A program made the position numbers and the translations under genes. The notes beneath the pieces are model-generated. The model saw only the letters and a program-made list of their open reading frames with translations, was not told the origin of the DNA and made no database searches. A DNA stretch of 64,000 bases from Circinella umbellata (taxonomy: Eukaryota > Mucoromycota > Mucoromycetes > Mucorales > Lichtheimiaceae): positions 584,210-648,209 of the forward strand of contig JAIWNF010000029.1 in assembly GCA_025093555.1 (NCBI GenBank). Direction: 5' to 3'. Shown in pieces: positions 54,145-64,000 of the stretch (positions are counted from its first letter, which is position 1; every line of letters starts with the position of its first letter).

Positions 54145-56997
54145 TTAAATGGGTGGCCATTGATATCCCATCATGTCCATAGTAGGTGTATAAATGAAAT
54201 CTGCAAAACGGAATAGATCATTAACAGCCAAATCGGTTGGTTTTAACCACGACCAGTCCTCTTCTAATGATGCAGTAGTTGAAACATTTGCAGTAGTTGA
54301 AGGAGGAGGTCCCATAACCAAAGATTGCTGTTGCGGTGGTAGTGGTAGAGGTTGCATAGGGTCATTAGTAGATGTAGCCGGCCCGCGTAATGGGTGTTGC
54401 TCCTGCTGCTGCTGCTGCTCATGCCCTTGTTGATGCCCCTGTTGCTGCCCCTGTTGCTGCTCATGCCATATTGACGAGGGCGATGATGATGATGATACTA
54501 GAACTTCTTCATTGACATCTTCTTCATGATCATCTGGTGATGGTAGTGGACTAGTTTGTTTTTCAATACGGGTTATTAAAGTACGTACATACTTGTGGTG
54601 TTTGACGGGAGCTGCTTCAAGTAAAGCAGCAATACGTTGCATTTGACGTCTCGCATGTGTGAAGTTTTCTGTTTTGTTAGATTTCAATTGATGACCATAC
54701 ACCAGACATGCCATCACAATCGTATCCAGTGTGAAATGACACCATGATTGTTGTAGTTGAGTCCAACAACCCAACAACTCTGTAATAGCATCTGCACTAT
54801 TCAAGCATAAACGTAGTGATAGTAAATTAACTGTATGTTCTTTGTCTGAATTATTTGGTAGAAAGATTGAATATAGTTGACACATTTGGAAATGATATTC
54901 AAAGTTGAGTTTTAGACAAGCTTGTTCCCGGAACGAAGTACTTGTCCATGGCGACGATATCTCACTTGTCGTTGAGGATCGGTTATGTTGTTGTTGGTGA
55001 TAATGATGCTGTTGCTGTTGGCTATATTGAAAATACCAAGGTAGCTGTTTATACCAATCTTTAAGCTCACGTTCTAAATGGGATACTGTTTTGAATAGTG
55101 GGTCTGTTTGATGACAGCTTGCGTGAATACGACGATATATTTGATTAATCTTGTGACGATGAATCGTGAACTCAATTCGAAATCTTCGTTCTCCTTGTTG
55201 TTCATGCTCCAATAATTGTATTGTTTCTGCTTGTTGAGGAAACAACATTGGTTTATCCGAGTGGGCTGCACACAGTGTTTCCAAAAATTCCAATGCAGCA
55301 AATAATCGTCGGCCCTTCTCTTCATGTGGACAGGCACGATGTAAACCCAAATCAAGCGCCATACGAGTCGCCAATCCTAAAAGGGTATATGCTTCTGATT
55401 CGCATCTATCCGCCCCAGTTTTGCCAATGCTGTAAATGTACATGAGCAAGAGAGCATGTACGGTTTCAATACGTGGTACTAAAAATGCATCACGTAGTAA
55501 TGCCTTGGCTGCAGCAAAGTAGGGTTCTCCTACCCTGTTTGGATCTTGTTGGCCTAAAATACCGTGATAAATAGCTGCATGTCGTGCTGACCATGATAAA
55601 ACAGCATTGATTAATAAAGGCGATATTGTTTGTTGTTTGCATTGTTGCAAAAAATCATCCATATCTGGTAATGGTAAACATAAAAAACACTCTTCGTAAA
55701 TTTTGAGAAGTTGGTCTAGTAATTCTGGGTGCGGCAATGTTCGTGCAATACAGCACGTTGATGATCCACCAAGTGTAGATGGAGATGTTCGTGATGATGA
55801 TGTATGAGATTCATTGTTGCTAATATGACTATGATTGCTACCAGACTCCCATGCGCTATAAAGTGGGAAAATAATATCTTTGGACTTATATAATGGATTA
55901 TGTTTAATAACTACAGCATTTAACCCATCTTCTTCCTCTTCTCCATGGTCATGACGATAATAATGATCGTTTTCATGCTTCGCCATCACAGATTCTCCTG
56001 TTGTTGAAGAAACATTTGTTGTCTGTGTTGCGATGGACGCAGATGGTGATAATGATGGTATCGGTGTAGATGTTGCTGCTCCCTTTGGATTTGTGTTGAC
56101 GGGTGTTGAAGGTGTATTATCACTTGTTGTCATTGTTCTCAACTGTGATAACCCGGAAAGTAAAATATCGTACAGATCGTTTAGTGAAATGATGTTAGTA
56201 TCGACGCGTAACCCATTAGGCGTTAAAGAAACTGCCCAGTTTGGCTTTTGCTGTTGTTGCTGCATGGTTGCATATGTCGATGAGGAAGCAGTAGTCGATG
56301 CCTCGGCATTATCATAGTTACATGAGGTGGTTGTAGTCGCTGCCGCTGTTGTTGGAAATACGTGTTTTTTCTTCATTTTTTTGTTTTTTATTTCCTTGGC
56401 AATATATTGTGTATCGTCATGTACTTGCTCAATCCCATTTTCAATAGCAGCAATTCTAGCTTTCAGTTGGCTTACTGTATCATTGAGCTGCATTAAACTA
56501 AACAAATCAATTTGTGTTGGAGCACCTGTGTATGAGCATGTTGCTATATATAAAATTTCAAAACAACAACAAACAAAAAGCCTCATCAGCATATAATAGC
56601 CGGCATAATCCGTAAAATTAGTTATCACTCCTTTTTTTCTTTTTTTTTTTATTAATTACTGTTGCTACTTGCTGTCAGGATTGATGATAATGGTGATGAT
56701 GTATACCTTTAGATCCACGACATCTACCGCAGATAGGATGGACAAAGTCACATTTGACTTTATATATTATTGTTGTTAGAAAAAGAACAAAAAAATTATA
56801 ATTGGTCTTATATACCTTTCTTTGATCTGTTTTTTATTTTCATGAAAAGTAAAGTATCTGTTAGCTATATGTTGTATGAAAACATTTAAAATACAACTAT
56901 ATTACTATTATTGCTGCTGATATTACCTGCATCGTTCACACGCAAGTGTCATTCTCATTCGTTTCGACGTTGAATGAGGATCGTTTGATGTAGTCAT
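54145..56997 (-). CDS. Zn2Cys6 fungal-specific transcription factor
   Basis: Four exons on the minus strand (56997-56927, 56826-56816, 56757-56707, 56543-54145) join in phase to about 843 residues. The zinc cluster is Cys20, 23, 30, 37, 40 and 47 (spacing 2-6-6-2-6). Its residues come from all exons: CERCR from exon 1, SKK from an 11-nt exon 2, VKCDFVHPICGRCRGSK from exon 3 and ATC from exon 4. A coiled-coil linker follows (LNDTVSQLKARIAAIENGIE), then the fungal-specific regulatory domain (middle homology region) with WSARHAAIYHG, EPYFAAAKALLRDAFLVPRI, TLLGLATRMALDLGLHRACP and GRRLFAALEFLETL. The tail has many Gln repeats. It is a DNA-binding regulator; the target pathway is not evident. An upstream in-frame ATG within intron 3 would lose the zinc cluster and is rejected as the start. 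Confidence 0.9.
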
Positions 56998-57440
56998 TTT
57001 TGTATCTTACTTTGTATATGAAATATATGTCCGTTTATATGTAAAGTCTAAAAGAGCAAAAAAGAAAAAAGAAAAAAGTAAAAGAAAAAAGAAAAGAAAA
57101 GAAAAGAAAAAGCGAAAGAGGGGAAATAAAGGGAGGAAAAAAGCAATATACAGGGATGAAGTTTGATAGATCAAGCTGCAAACTTGTGATAAAAAAGTTG
57201 AGTGGATGCCTGCTGTTCTTTAATTCAAAATAAGACTGACGACATCATGCCATCTGCAATGCCGAAAATAGATTACAAAAATAGATATACTAAACTATGG
57301 CACTGTTTATAAGTATAATTGATACATATATAGTTATAATAACAAAATTATAGATAAATAAATACTAGTAGGAGGATAAATAGAATATTGGAACAAAACT
57401 TAAATGGAAAAAAAAAGGGTATTGTGTATAAATTAAAACC
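56998..57440. other. intergenic, regulator promoter to hydrolase 3' end
   Basis: A purine-rich AAAAGAAAAG tract runs at about 57056-57120, directly upstream of the Zn2Cys6 regulator start. The rest is AT-rich. No gene seen. Confidence 0.5.
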
Positions 57441-58905
57441 TTATTTGTCATACTGTCGATGGTGTCTCGCCACCATTTCGGAAATCAATGAAATAGAATC
57501 CAACCCCAAGTTATAATAGTGATCATTCTTACTAGGATCAAAAATGCTTGTGTGGGCATCAATTTCCCCTTCCATCTTTGAAGGAATAGGTAAAAAATGA
57601 TGGGCTGTTTCTGGTGGGGGTAAAGCAATGAATGTTCTCGGATCACTTGCTAGACTATCTTCACTCGATAACTAAATAATAATAAGCATGTAAGACTCAG
57701 AATTGGTATATGTTGGATATCCTTTATGTAGACCTCCATCCCATTCTAATATAAAATCCATATCACTCTTTTTTAAAAATTATATGTTTCATGCTTTACC
57801 TGAACATAAAAGCATTTGAACATGACGTCTGGTAATTCGGTCAATCGACGCATTCTTTGTGATAATAATGTATATTAGTAACAAAGAAAAGTAATAAAAA
57901 GAAAGATAAATATTTATAAGATATTTCTTTACCTTTCCCAGCAACCATTTAGATCCATCAAGGTACTAATGAATTCAAGATGAGCAAAAGCATCCGTCAT
58001 GCTCTCTGTAATTTTTTCTTTCGCCATATAAGCTGCTGCACCTGCAGCAGCAACACCTACAACACCAGCCAATAATCCCCATGACGATGATGATGTTTTT
58101 TTTGTTGCTGTTCTTGTTGCACTAGGATATTCAATGGTTGCTCTTGTTACAGAAGCACCAGAACGTGATGCAGCTGCTGTTGATGTAGTAGCAGTACTAG
58201 TTGCAGTCCAAAATCGGCTCATATGACGATTTAAAGTTTCAGCATGGTTCACTGCTTGAGAAGTAACAAAACGATGATTGACAGAATAAAATGGTGTATC
58301 GTATGCAAGTAGACCAATAATATCACCATCCAAAACTGATGGTTGCCGTTTCCATTGAAGAATCGCTTCGGCAGCTAAAAAAAAATTCTTAGAAACCCAA
58401 ATATCATGCAAATACCCCCCCGGGTTTTTTTTGTAATAAAAAAAGACTTACAGACAAGTCCACCCATCGAATGGCCTAGTAATACAAATTGAACATGATC
58501 ATATCCAGCTTTATGTTGTATTTCAGCTTGTTCTTGAAGCCAAGCAAGAAGATTATTTACAGCAAGTTGAAAATCACTTTAAGAAAGTTAATGATAAGAT
58601 TACTCGTTGCTTAATTACAGTTATGATAGTTATCGTTACGACAAATATTTTTCACTTTACTTTACCCAGCTGTTTTATATTTAGGAAATACTTTGACTTC
58701 AATATGGTCGTGAATGGCGATTGTCTTTAATCTATTCGGAAAATCCTAAAATAAATTATATAGTTTTTTTCAGGAACCAAAAAGTTGAGAGAAGAAAAGT
58801 ATAGCATAATGTGGAAGATTTCGTTCATACCTTGAATGTGGTATCACCGCCTCGAAATCCGTGAACTAATCCGCATACAACGGCGGATTTGGAAGCACTT
58901 GACAT
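57441..58905 (-). CDS. alpha/beta hydrolase, lipase-like, with one hydrophobic helix
   Basis: Six exons on the minus strand (58905-58831, 58745-58666, 58576-58452, 58374-57933, 57854-57800, 57671-57441) join in phase to about 335 residues. The early VVCGLVHGFRGGDTTFKDFP is the oxyanion-hole loop (HG-F-RG). The nucleophile elbow is GHSMGG with Ser88. A later LLAYDTPFYSVNH fits the strand beyond it. This layout is that of DUF676/PGAP1-like serine hydrolases acting on lipids or lipid-linked substrates; the substrate is unknown. Residues 192-211 (WGLLAGVVGVAAAGAAAYMA) form a Gly/Ala-rich hydrophobic helix preceded by a Ser/Thr/Ala linker, suggesting membrane attachment. The catalytic Asp and His cannot be assigned with certainty; conserved candidates lie in the last two exons. 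Confidence 0.82.
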
Positions 58906-60165
58906 GCCTGTAGCAATTGGAAGTTTATGTCAGGAATACCAAAGACAACAGTAAAGAACAAGTGGCATCAAAGCTTGTTTTGAAGACCGACTCCAATTTT
59001 GGTCACAAGTCCATAAGGTTATGAAGACTTGGTGGTTAATTTTAATGCATTCATGATTAATAAACCATGACTTTTTTTTACCGTTATGATTTTGTAATAT
59101 TAATAAAATTGACCTTTGAATAATACTCCCGTAAAACGCAATCAGTCCTTTACAGATATCAAACTAATCAGCAACTATCATCATTCGAGTGTATTACGAA
59201 ACTTGTCGTATAAATGTTAAATTATTAGATCCAGGCACATAAAAACTCAAGATCAAGATATTTTTGAGACGCACATGTTTTAACATGGTCGTGTTAAGAG
59301 GTCCTTATGACTATTAGCCATTCTAGACACGATTTTTCCTGCTTTCGTAGTTTTATTAAGTTAGGAACACTTTATAGATATAATTTAATGATATCTTTCG
59401 TAAATTATTTATGTTTGATCTAACAGCTCCGGACTAATATGTTTATTAGATTCTCGGAAATAATAGTCAATCTTACTGTTCAGTTTAGTTGATCAACGTC
59501 GCTAGTGACTATCTAATAAGAATATTGAATGGATTATAAGTCAAATAAACGTAGTACTAGTAGATATTTAAATTCATTATAAAGTGGCTCATCAATGTTT
59601 CTAATAGTTATATGATTTCCTACTTGATGTAGTAATATACAATATGTGTATAGCAACAAAACACACACACACATGTATATACATTGAAAGACCCTTTTCT
59701 TTTCAAGCGCGCTTTCTCGGAATCAAAATCGTGGTGCGCGGTAGCACGGATAGACAGGCCCGCGGGATTAATAATTGGATATTTGCAAGTTGCTGGGGTT
59801 CAAATGGGAGCTGAAGTGACTTTCATAAAAACGAATGCCGATTTTTGTCCACGCTAATGACGACACCAAGTCGGGACTGCTCTCCAAAATGCAAAGTGGC
59901 CGTGCAAATTGGGACTGCTGAGATAAAATTGAAATAAAAATCCAGTACATACAAAAAAAAACTAAGTCCTTATTATTAGTTTGACTTAGACAAAAAAAAC
60001 CAAGTATTGAAATGCTTTAACAACGTTTTCACTTAATTCAAAACTCTCGAATTATCACAAAAAATTTTAACAAAGTGGTTTTATGTATATAATCCAGAAA
60101 AATATAAGTGGGTTCTTTATTTTTATTGTATTTATATATTATAAGTGGAGTGATTAAATTATTAT
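58906..60165. other. intergenic between hydrolase and MULE relic
   Basis: AT-rich except a GC-richer patch at about 59704-59900 (TTCAAGCGCGCTTTCTCGGA, GCGCGGTAGCACGGATAGAC), in which GGGACTGCT occurs twice (59874 and 59911). This patch may be an end of the neighbouring transposon. No gene or tRNA seen. Confidence 0.45.
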
Positions 60166-62580
60166 TTATTTTTGTTTTCTAACTGCATTTCTTGGATCTA
60201 TCACATTTTGTAAAATATTATTTAAATTTTGCGTTGCTTGATTACATTCTTCTAATTGATCAGGCGTCATATTCAATAAAGTACGGTTTAACATGTCTAC
60301 TGATGATGTTATTTTTGATAAGATATTTTTTCTGAGCTCTTGTAAACGAATTTCTTCGATTTTTCCATTATCAGCTTCGTTGACAGGTCTAACAGGTTGT
60401 ATTGAACGAGAGATACCAACACGATGAAGAGGAATATCACGGACGCGATTACAAAGAAAAATATGTTTACATAATATACGATTAAAATAAAAGTCAGGAC
60501 AGGTACACGAATGCAAGACGCCTTCTCGAACAACAATTTCATAATAGATATTTTCTTTTGTAAACGACTTTACGTATATCTATATATACAATAGATTACT
60601 CATTAATCATTAGAACATGAAACAGTTCTTATAACGCGTTTTTACTTACTTTTTGAGCATCTACAGCTGAAATATATTCTGTAGCGGTATCATCATCAAG
60701 TTCATACGTTGTGTATGCCGTTTTTTTTCTTCTTTCGTTAAGCTCATATCTTCGAATCCATGAAAGACTTGAAGTATAGATTGTCTATACGCGCAATCAA
60801 CAACTTGAGTAAGAAACCAGATAATATAATCAATTCTATGTTTTCTTGTTCTTTTGAGATAATGAGTTTTTAATTGATTATGCCACGATTCAATGAGATT
60901 CTTTGTATGGAATTGAGCACCCTATTATGATTGAAAGATTAGATAAAAGCAGTTATAATTATAGTTTGTTTTGATAATATTACATACCTCTCGCCACGCC
61001 TTACTCCACTTTTCTCTTTTAGGATAATAATAATCAAACATGTATGTATAAAACGTTATATCTTCAACAAGGTAACACTGTCTGAATTCGTTCCACTTTA
61101 CATCAAATTCTTCTGGATCCTTTGCGTACATCAATGAACTTAAATAAACAAGAGCTTTTTTACGTAAAGCTTTAGAATATGTAGTACTAATCGAGCTTTC
61201 GATCTATCAATGATCTGTTAGAGAAAATGTTTATGTATCCAAGCAAAAATTATTTGAGTTAGCAACGTACCTTTTTAACTTTTTTTTCCCATGCCCGTCG
61301 AATATGCCAATGGCAAACTAAAACTTGGACTTCGGTACCAAACGTAGACAAAATAGCATCCATTTCAGTTACACTACAATTGATCATAATACGTTTGGGA
61401 TAAAAACCACATTCAAACTTAAGCCACGAGAGCCAACGACTAAATAGTAAATGAAGATTCAGAGTTCGTAATAAAAAAAGCAACAGGACAACCTTTGTTC
61501 GTTACATCACTCCTAGTAACAAGCGAAAACAAATAGCAATCACCACGATCAGACAAAAATGATACACATCTTTTATGTGTAGAATCGAGGTTAATATCCT
61601 CTTGTTTCAATAATATCTGTGTAAAAGAACATTAGTAAAAGAGCATAAGATTATAAATAATATAAATCAAAACAGTATACAGATCCATACCTCTTCTGCC
61701 ACGGAGCGACCCATGCAACCATTAATAATTCTTTTTTAAATCCATTAGCTTTTCGTCAGCTTCGGATGTATTAATAATTTCAAATAAGGTATTATAACCT
61801 TTTTTTTAAGAATATTAATCCATGCTTGTGTACTTTGTCTGTCGATTCGATGTTTTCTTGAAATATTATTTAAACGTTGTTGGATTTGATTTACAATATC
61901 ATGACGATGCACACGGAGAGCTGCTGGTATTTTAAAACATTTGGATCTGCATTTATTTCATTTTCAAACTAATCAAACAAGTTAGATATCGCATCATAGA
62001 TGACTACACATTTAAGCATGCCAGTTATACATACCTCATTCATTTCTTCGTTCGATAACTGTAATAAATCTTTCATTTCTCTCCAATCTTTCTTTTCTTC
62101 AACATGTTTTTCAATCCAATTCTTAACATCGAATGGAAGTCTTGATTCTTTAATATCCTGTTACTGAAAGAATTATGACCATCATGCATCCTATTGTACA
62201 TTACTTCAATGATACCATCAATAGCACGTTTAATCGCTTTGACTTTTGCAGTACAACCAGTGTGTTTTGATACATTTATTCGACGTTTTTGGTTGCTGGG
62301 GGGATGGAAGACAATTTACGACTATGATCACAGACGTACAAAAGACACCAATCAATTTTTTTTTGGGACCAGGAGTATCTTTTGTGAATGAAGTTGAAGG
62401 AGTTGCAGTTGAGGTTGTGCTTTTTTTCTTGTTCCAAGTCGCATGGCAAGAAGCTTCTTCAGCAAACCATTTATTAAAATTATATTCATTGTGAAAAGTC
62501 AACTCTATAGGGGAACTGACCCAGTCAGCAGGAGGTCGTTTGCTTACAATATAAAGGGTGTCGTTAGTTTGATTGCTCAG
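60166..62580 (-). mobile_element. decayed MULE (Mutator-like) transposase gene
   Basis: Minus-strand blocks in order: a FAR1-like N-terminal zinc region (FNKWFAEEASCHATWNKKK, TGCTAKVKAIKRAIDGIIEV with MHDGHNSF), the MULE catalytic region (EDINLDSTHKRCVSFLSDRG, PKRIMINCSVTEMDAILSTF, VLVCHWHIRRAWEKKVKK), YAKDPEEFDVKWNEFRQCYL, and a C-terminal SWIM zinc finger C-X-C-X9-C-X-H in CTCPDFYFNRILCKH. Known: this is the domain order of MuDR/FAR1-type transposases. Damage is visible: the frame changes between the two N-terminal blocks at about 62290-62330, and the catalytic block shifts frame at about 61445-61450 beside an in-frame stop. The second catalytic Asp (normally in a MIDCS-type motif) is Asn here. 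It is therefore unlikely to be active. No target-site duplication or clear terminal inverted repeat was found. Confidence 0.82.
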
Positions 62581-63519
62581 GATAAATACAGATAATGAGG
62601 AATAAAAAAAATAATGAAAAGGATTGCGAATATACCCATAAAGATGGGAAAGACGCGCGATTTGTTATTTGCCCCTGGGTGAAACGCCTTTATTTGTCAC
62701 CAATATTGACGACACAGGCTGTAATAGAATTGAATTAAAATCTCCATATTCCCACAACAACCAGAAAAAATAAATTCATTCAACCTTTATGCAAAAGTAT
62801 AAACAGTGAAATATATTGAATAAAAAGAAAGAAGGTAATCGTAATAATTCAAAAGAAGGAGCTGGGTTTTTTTTATGTACCTTTATATTTTAATCATATT
62901 AAACATAAAAGCATGAGCCCTTGTTCTTTATCTCTCATCCTCTAACGACTAACTTATTTCCACTTATTATTCGTATTCACTGGTACAGTTATATTACTAA
63001 GATATAAAGATTCATCACTATCAATTGCAAGGTGTGTCTGAAATTAACAACCCCACATCTTATATCATTTATAGTAATTACTTATCTTTTTTTGGATGGA
63101 AGTGTTTGGATTTACATTTTGCCATCACATTATTTATTTATTCTCAGTAAGCCAACGTCCGTCAATTATATTTTTTCTACAGACATAGATACACTGCACA
63201 CAATTAAACCCACTTTCACGTTTTAATTTTTTTTTCAATATATCACTGTACGCACATATACAAGTTCTCCTTTATATCATGCAAATATGTGGGTGGATAA
63301 AAAAGAATTATAGACAAAGAAATTGGAGAGGATCGGGGCATGGTGAAAATGCTTTTTACAAACAGTTTACCAAAAGCGGGTGTATGTTTTGAATTTGAAA
63401 TAAGATACATTAACATTCACCTAGTTTGTTTATTTTGTATGACGAAAATTTCCTTATTAAACTTCTCTAGATAAAATCATAAACAAAGAAAACTTGAAAT
63501 AATTACATCTTTTTACATT
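62581..63519. other. gene-free stretch right of the MULE relic
   Basis: AT-rich with a GC-richer patch at about 62650-62715 (GACGCGCGATTTGTTATTTG, GCCCCTGGGTGAAACGCC) near where the element should end. The last 300 bases precede the ORF at 63520. No gene seen. Confidence 0.45.
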
Positions 63520-64000
63520 ATGAACAGTCAAGAAGCAAAACAAGCACGGCGTAATGTAGTCGATGCCAATATAAAGAGAATAAATGACATACTAGCTCAT
63601 AGTAATACTGGTTTATCTGTCGCACCCATAACCAGATACCATTTATTGAAAGAATGCGACGCACTTGAAGAGACGAACAGCAGGATGCAATTTAGTACAC
63701 CAAGTTTGACATATGAACAACTTGCAAGACAAGAATATCTTGAAAACTGTTTACTTTTAAATAATAATATTAAAATTAGTCCAATAACTCGAGAATCAGC
63801 ATATTATAAATCATACGTCAATAATAGCCATCCGTCAATAGACTTTATTCTTATGACAGAAATTCAGCTTTCTTGGTTAACAGAATATACTACATACCAA
63901 CGCGACAACAACGTTGAATTGGATGAAAAAGGAGGAACCAAATTTACGGGTAAAATATCAGAAACATTATCTTATTGGATAGCAAAATGTATGACAATTG
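63520..64000 (+). CDS. hypothetical protein, truncated by window end
   Basis: An ATG at 63520 opens an uninterrupted frame of 160 codons to the right edge of the window. The product starts MNSQEAKQARRNVVDANIKR and is hydrophilic, helix-rich and Asn/Glu/Tyr rich, with YHLLKECDALEETNSRMQFS and later FILMTEIQLSWLTEYTTYQR. No signal peptide, membrane segment or familiar domain is visible. A GGTAAAAT sequence near 63949 could be a donor, so the true exon may end earlier. Its position next to a transposon relic leaves open that it belongs to a mobile element or a lineage-specific family. Confidence 0.55.
   Translation, partial: MNSQEAKQARRNVVDANIKRINDILAHSNTGLSVAPITRYHLLKECDALEETNSRMQFSTPSLTYEQLARQEYLENCLLLNNNIKISPITRESAYYKSYVNNSHPSIDFILMTEIQLSWLTEYTTYQRDNNVELDEKGGTKFTGKISETLSYWIAKCMTI

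Noticed and set aside
54194..56596. Several plus-strand frames opposite the Zn2Cys6 regulator
   Set aside because: Shadows of Gln/Ser codon runs (poly-Cys, poly-Val and poly-Ala on the other strand).
59790..59815. B-box-like GGGTTCAAATGGG
   Set aside because: No A box upstream and flanks do not pair into an acceptor stem.

Overview
The window is nuclear DNA from a filamentous fungus. The genes are AT-rich, spaced 0.1-5 kb apart on both strands, and split by many short GT...AG introns (often 50-120 nt). They include a medusa-type developmental regulator, single-finger GATA and Zn2Cys6 factors, a class III chitinase and a RhoGEF/RhoGAP/MAPKKK set. Protein style, compact introns and low-complexity Q/N/S tracts suggest an early-diverging lineage, most likely Mucoromycota (Mucorales). 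That placement is inference; no rRNA or organelle marker is present.

Layout. 1.9-4.0 kb (+) alpha-arrestin-like protein. 4.8-6.6 kb (+) SAM methyltransferase with a myristoylation-type N terminus. 8.9-12.2 kb (+) F-BAR/RhoGAP protein. 12.7-14.4 kb (+) Zn2Cys6/AT-hook/PAS regulator. 14.5-15.8 kb (-) JMJD7-type JmjC hydroxylase, divergent across about 130 bp from the eS17 ribosomal protein gene (16.0-16.7 kb, +). 19.9-21.0 kb (+) GATA factor. 22.2-24.1 kb (-) GH18 chitinase. 24.5-29.7 kb (-) SAM/Ras-binding-like/kinase MAPKKK. 29.7-35.0 kb orphan block, all on the minus strand, with weakly supported or decayed genes of unknown function. 36.1-39.5 kb (+) MCM3 with an ACGCGT box upstream. 40.1-42.7 kb (-) RBM39-type splicing factor. 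43.2-44.8 kb (-) MedA homologue, followed by about 5 kb with no gene. 49.7-53.8 kb (+) RhoGEF. 54.1-57.0 kb (-) Zn2Cys6 regulator whose zinc cluster is spread over four exons, one of them 11 nt. 57.4-58.9 kb (-) alpha/beta hydrolase. 60.2-62.6 kb (-) decayed MULE transposase. From 63.5 kb (+) an unknown ORF runs off the window.

For the main multi-exon genes I followed splice junctions by hand; reading frames stay in phase from start to stop, so those models are well supported. Several products (RhoGEF, RhoGAP, MAPKKK, chitinase) belong to Rho/cell-wall biology, but nothing here shows they are co-regulated. The least explained sequence is the 29.7-35.0 kb block and the 63.5 kb ORF. I did not find a clearly new defence-like or catalytic system.
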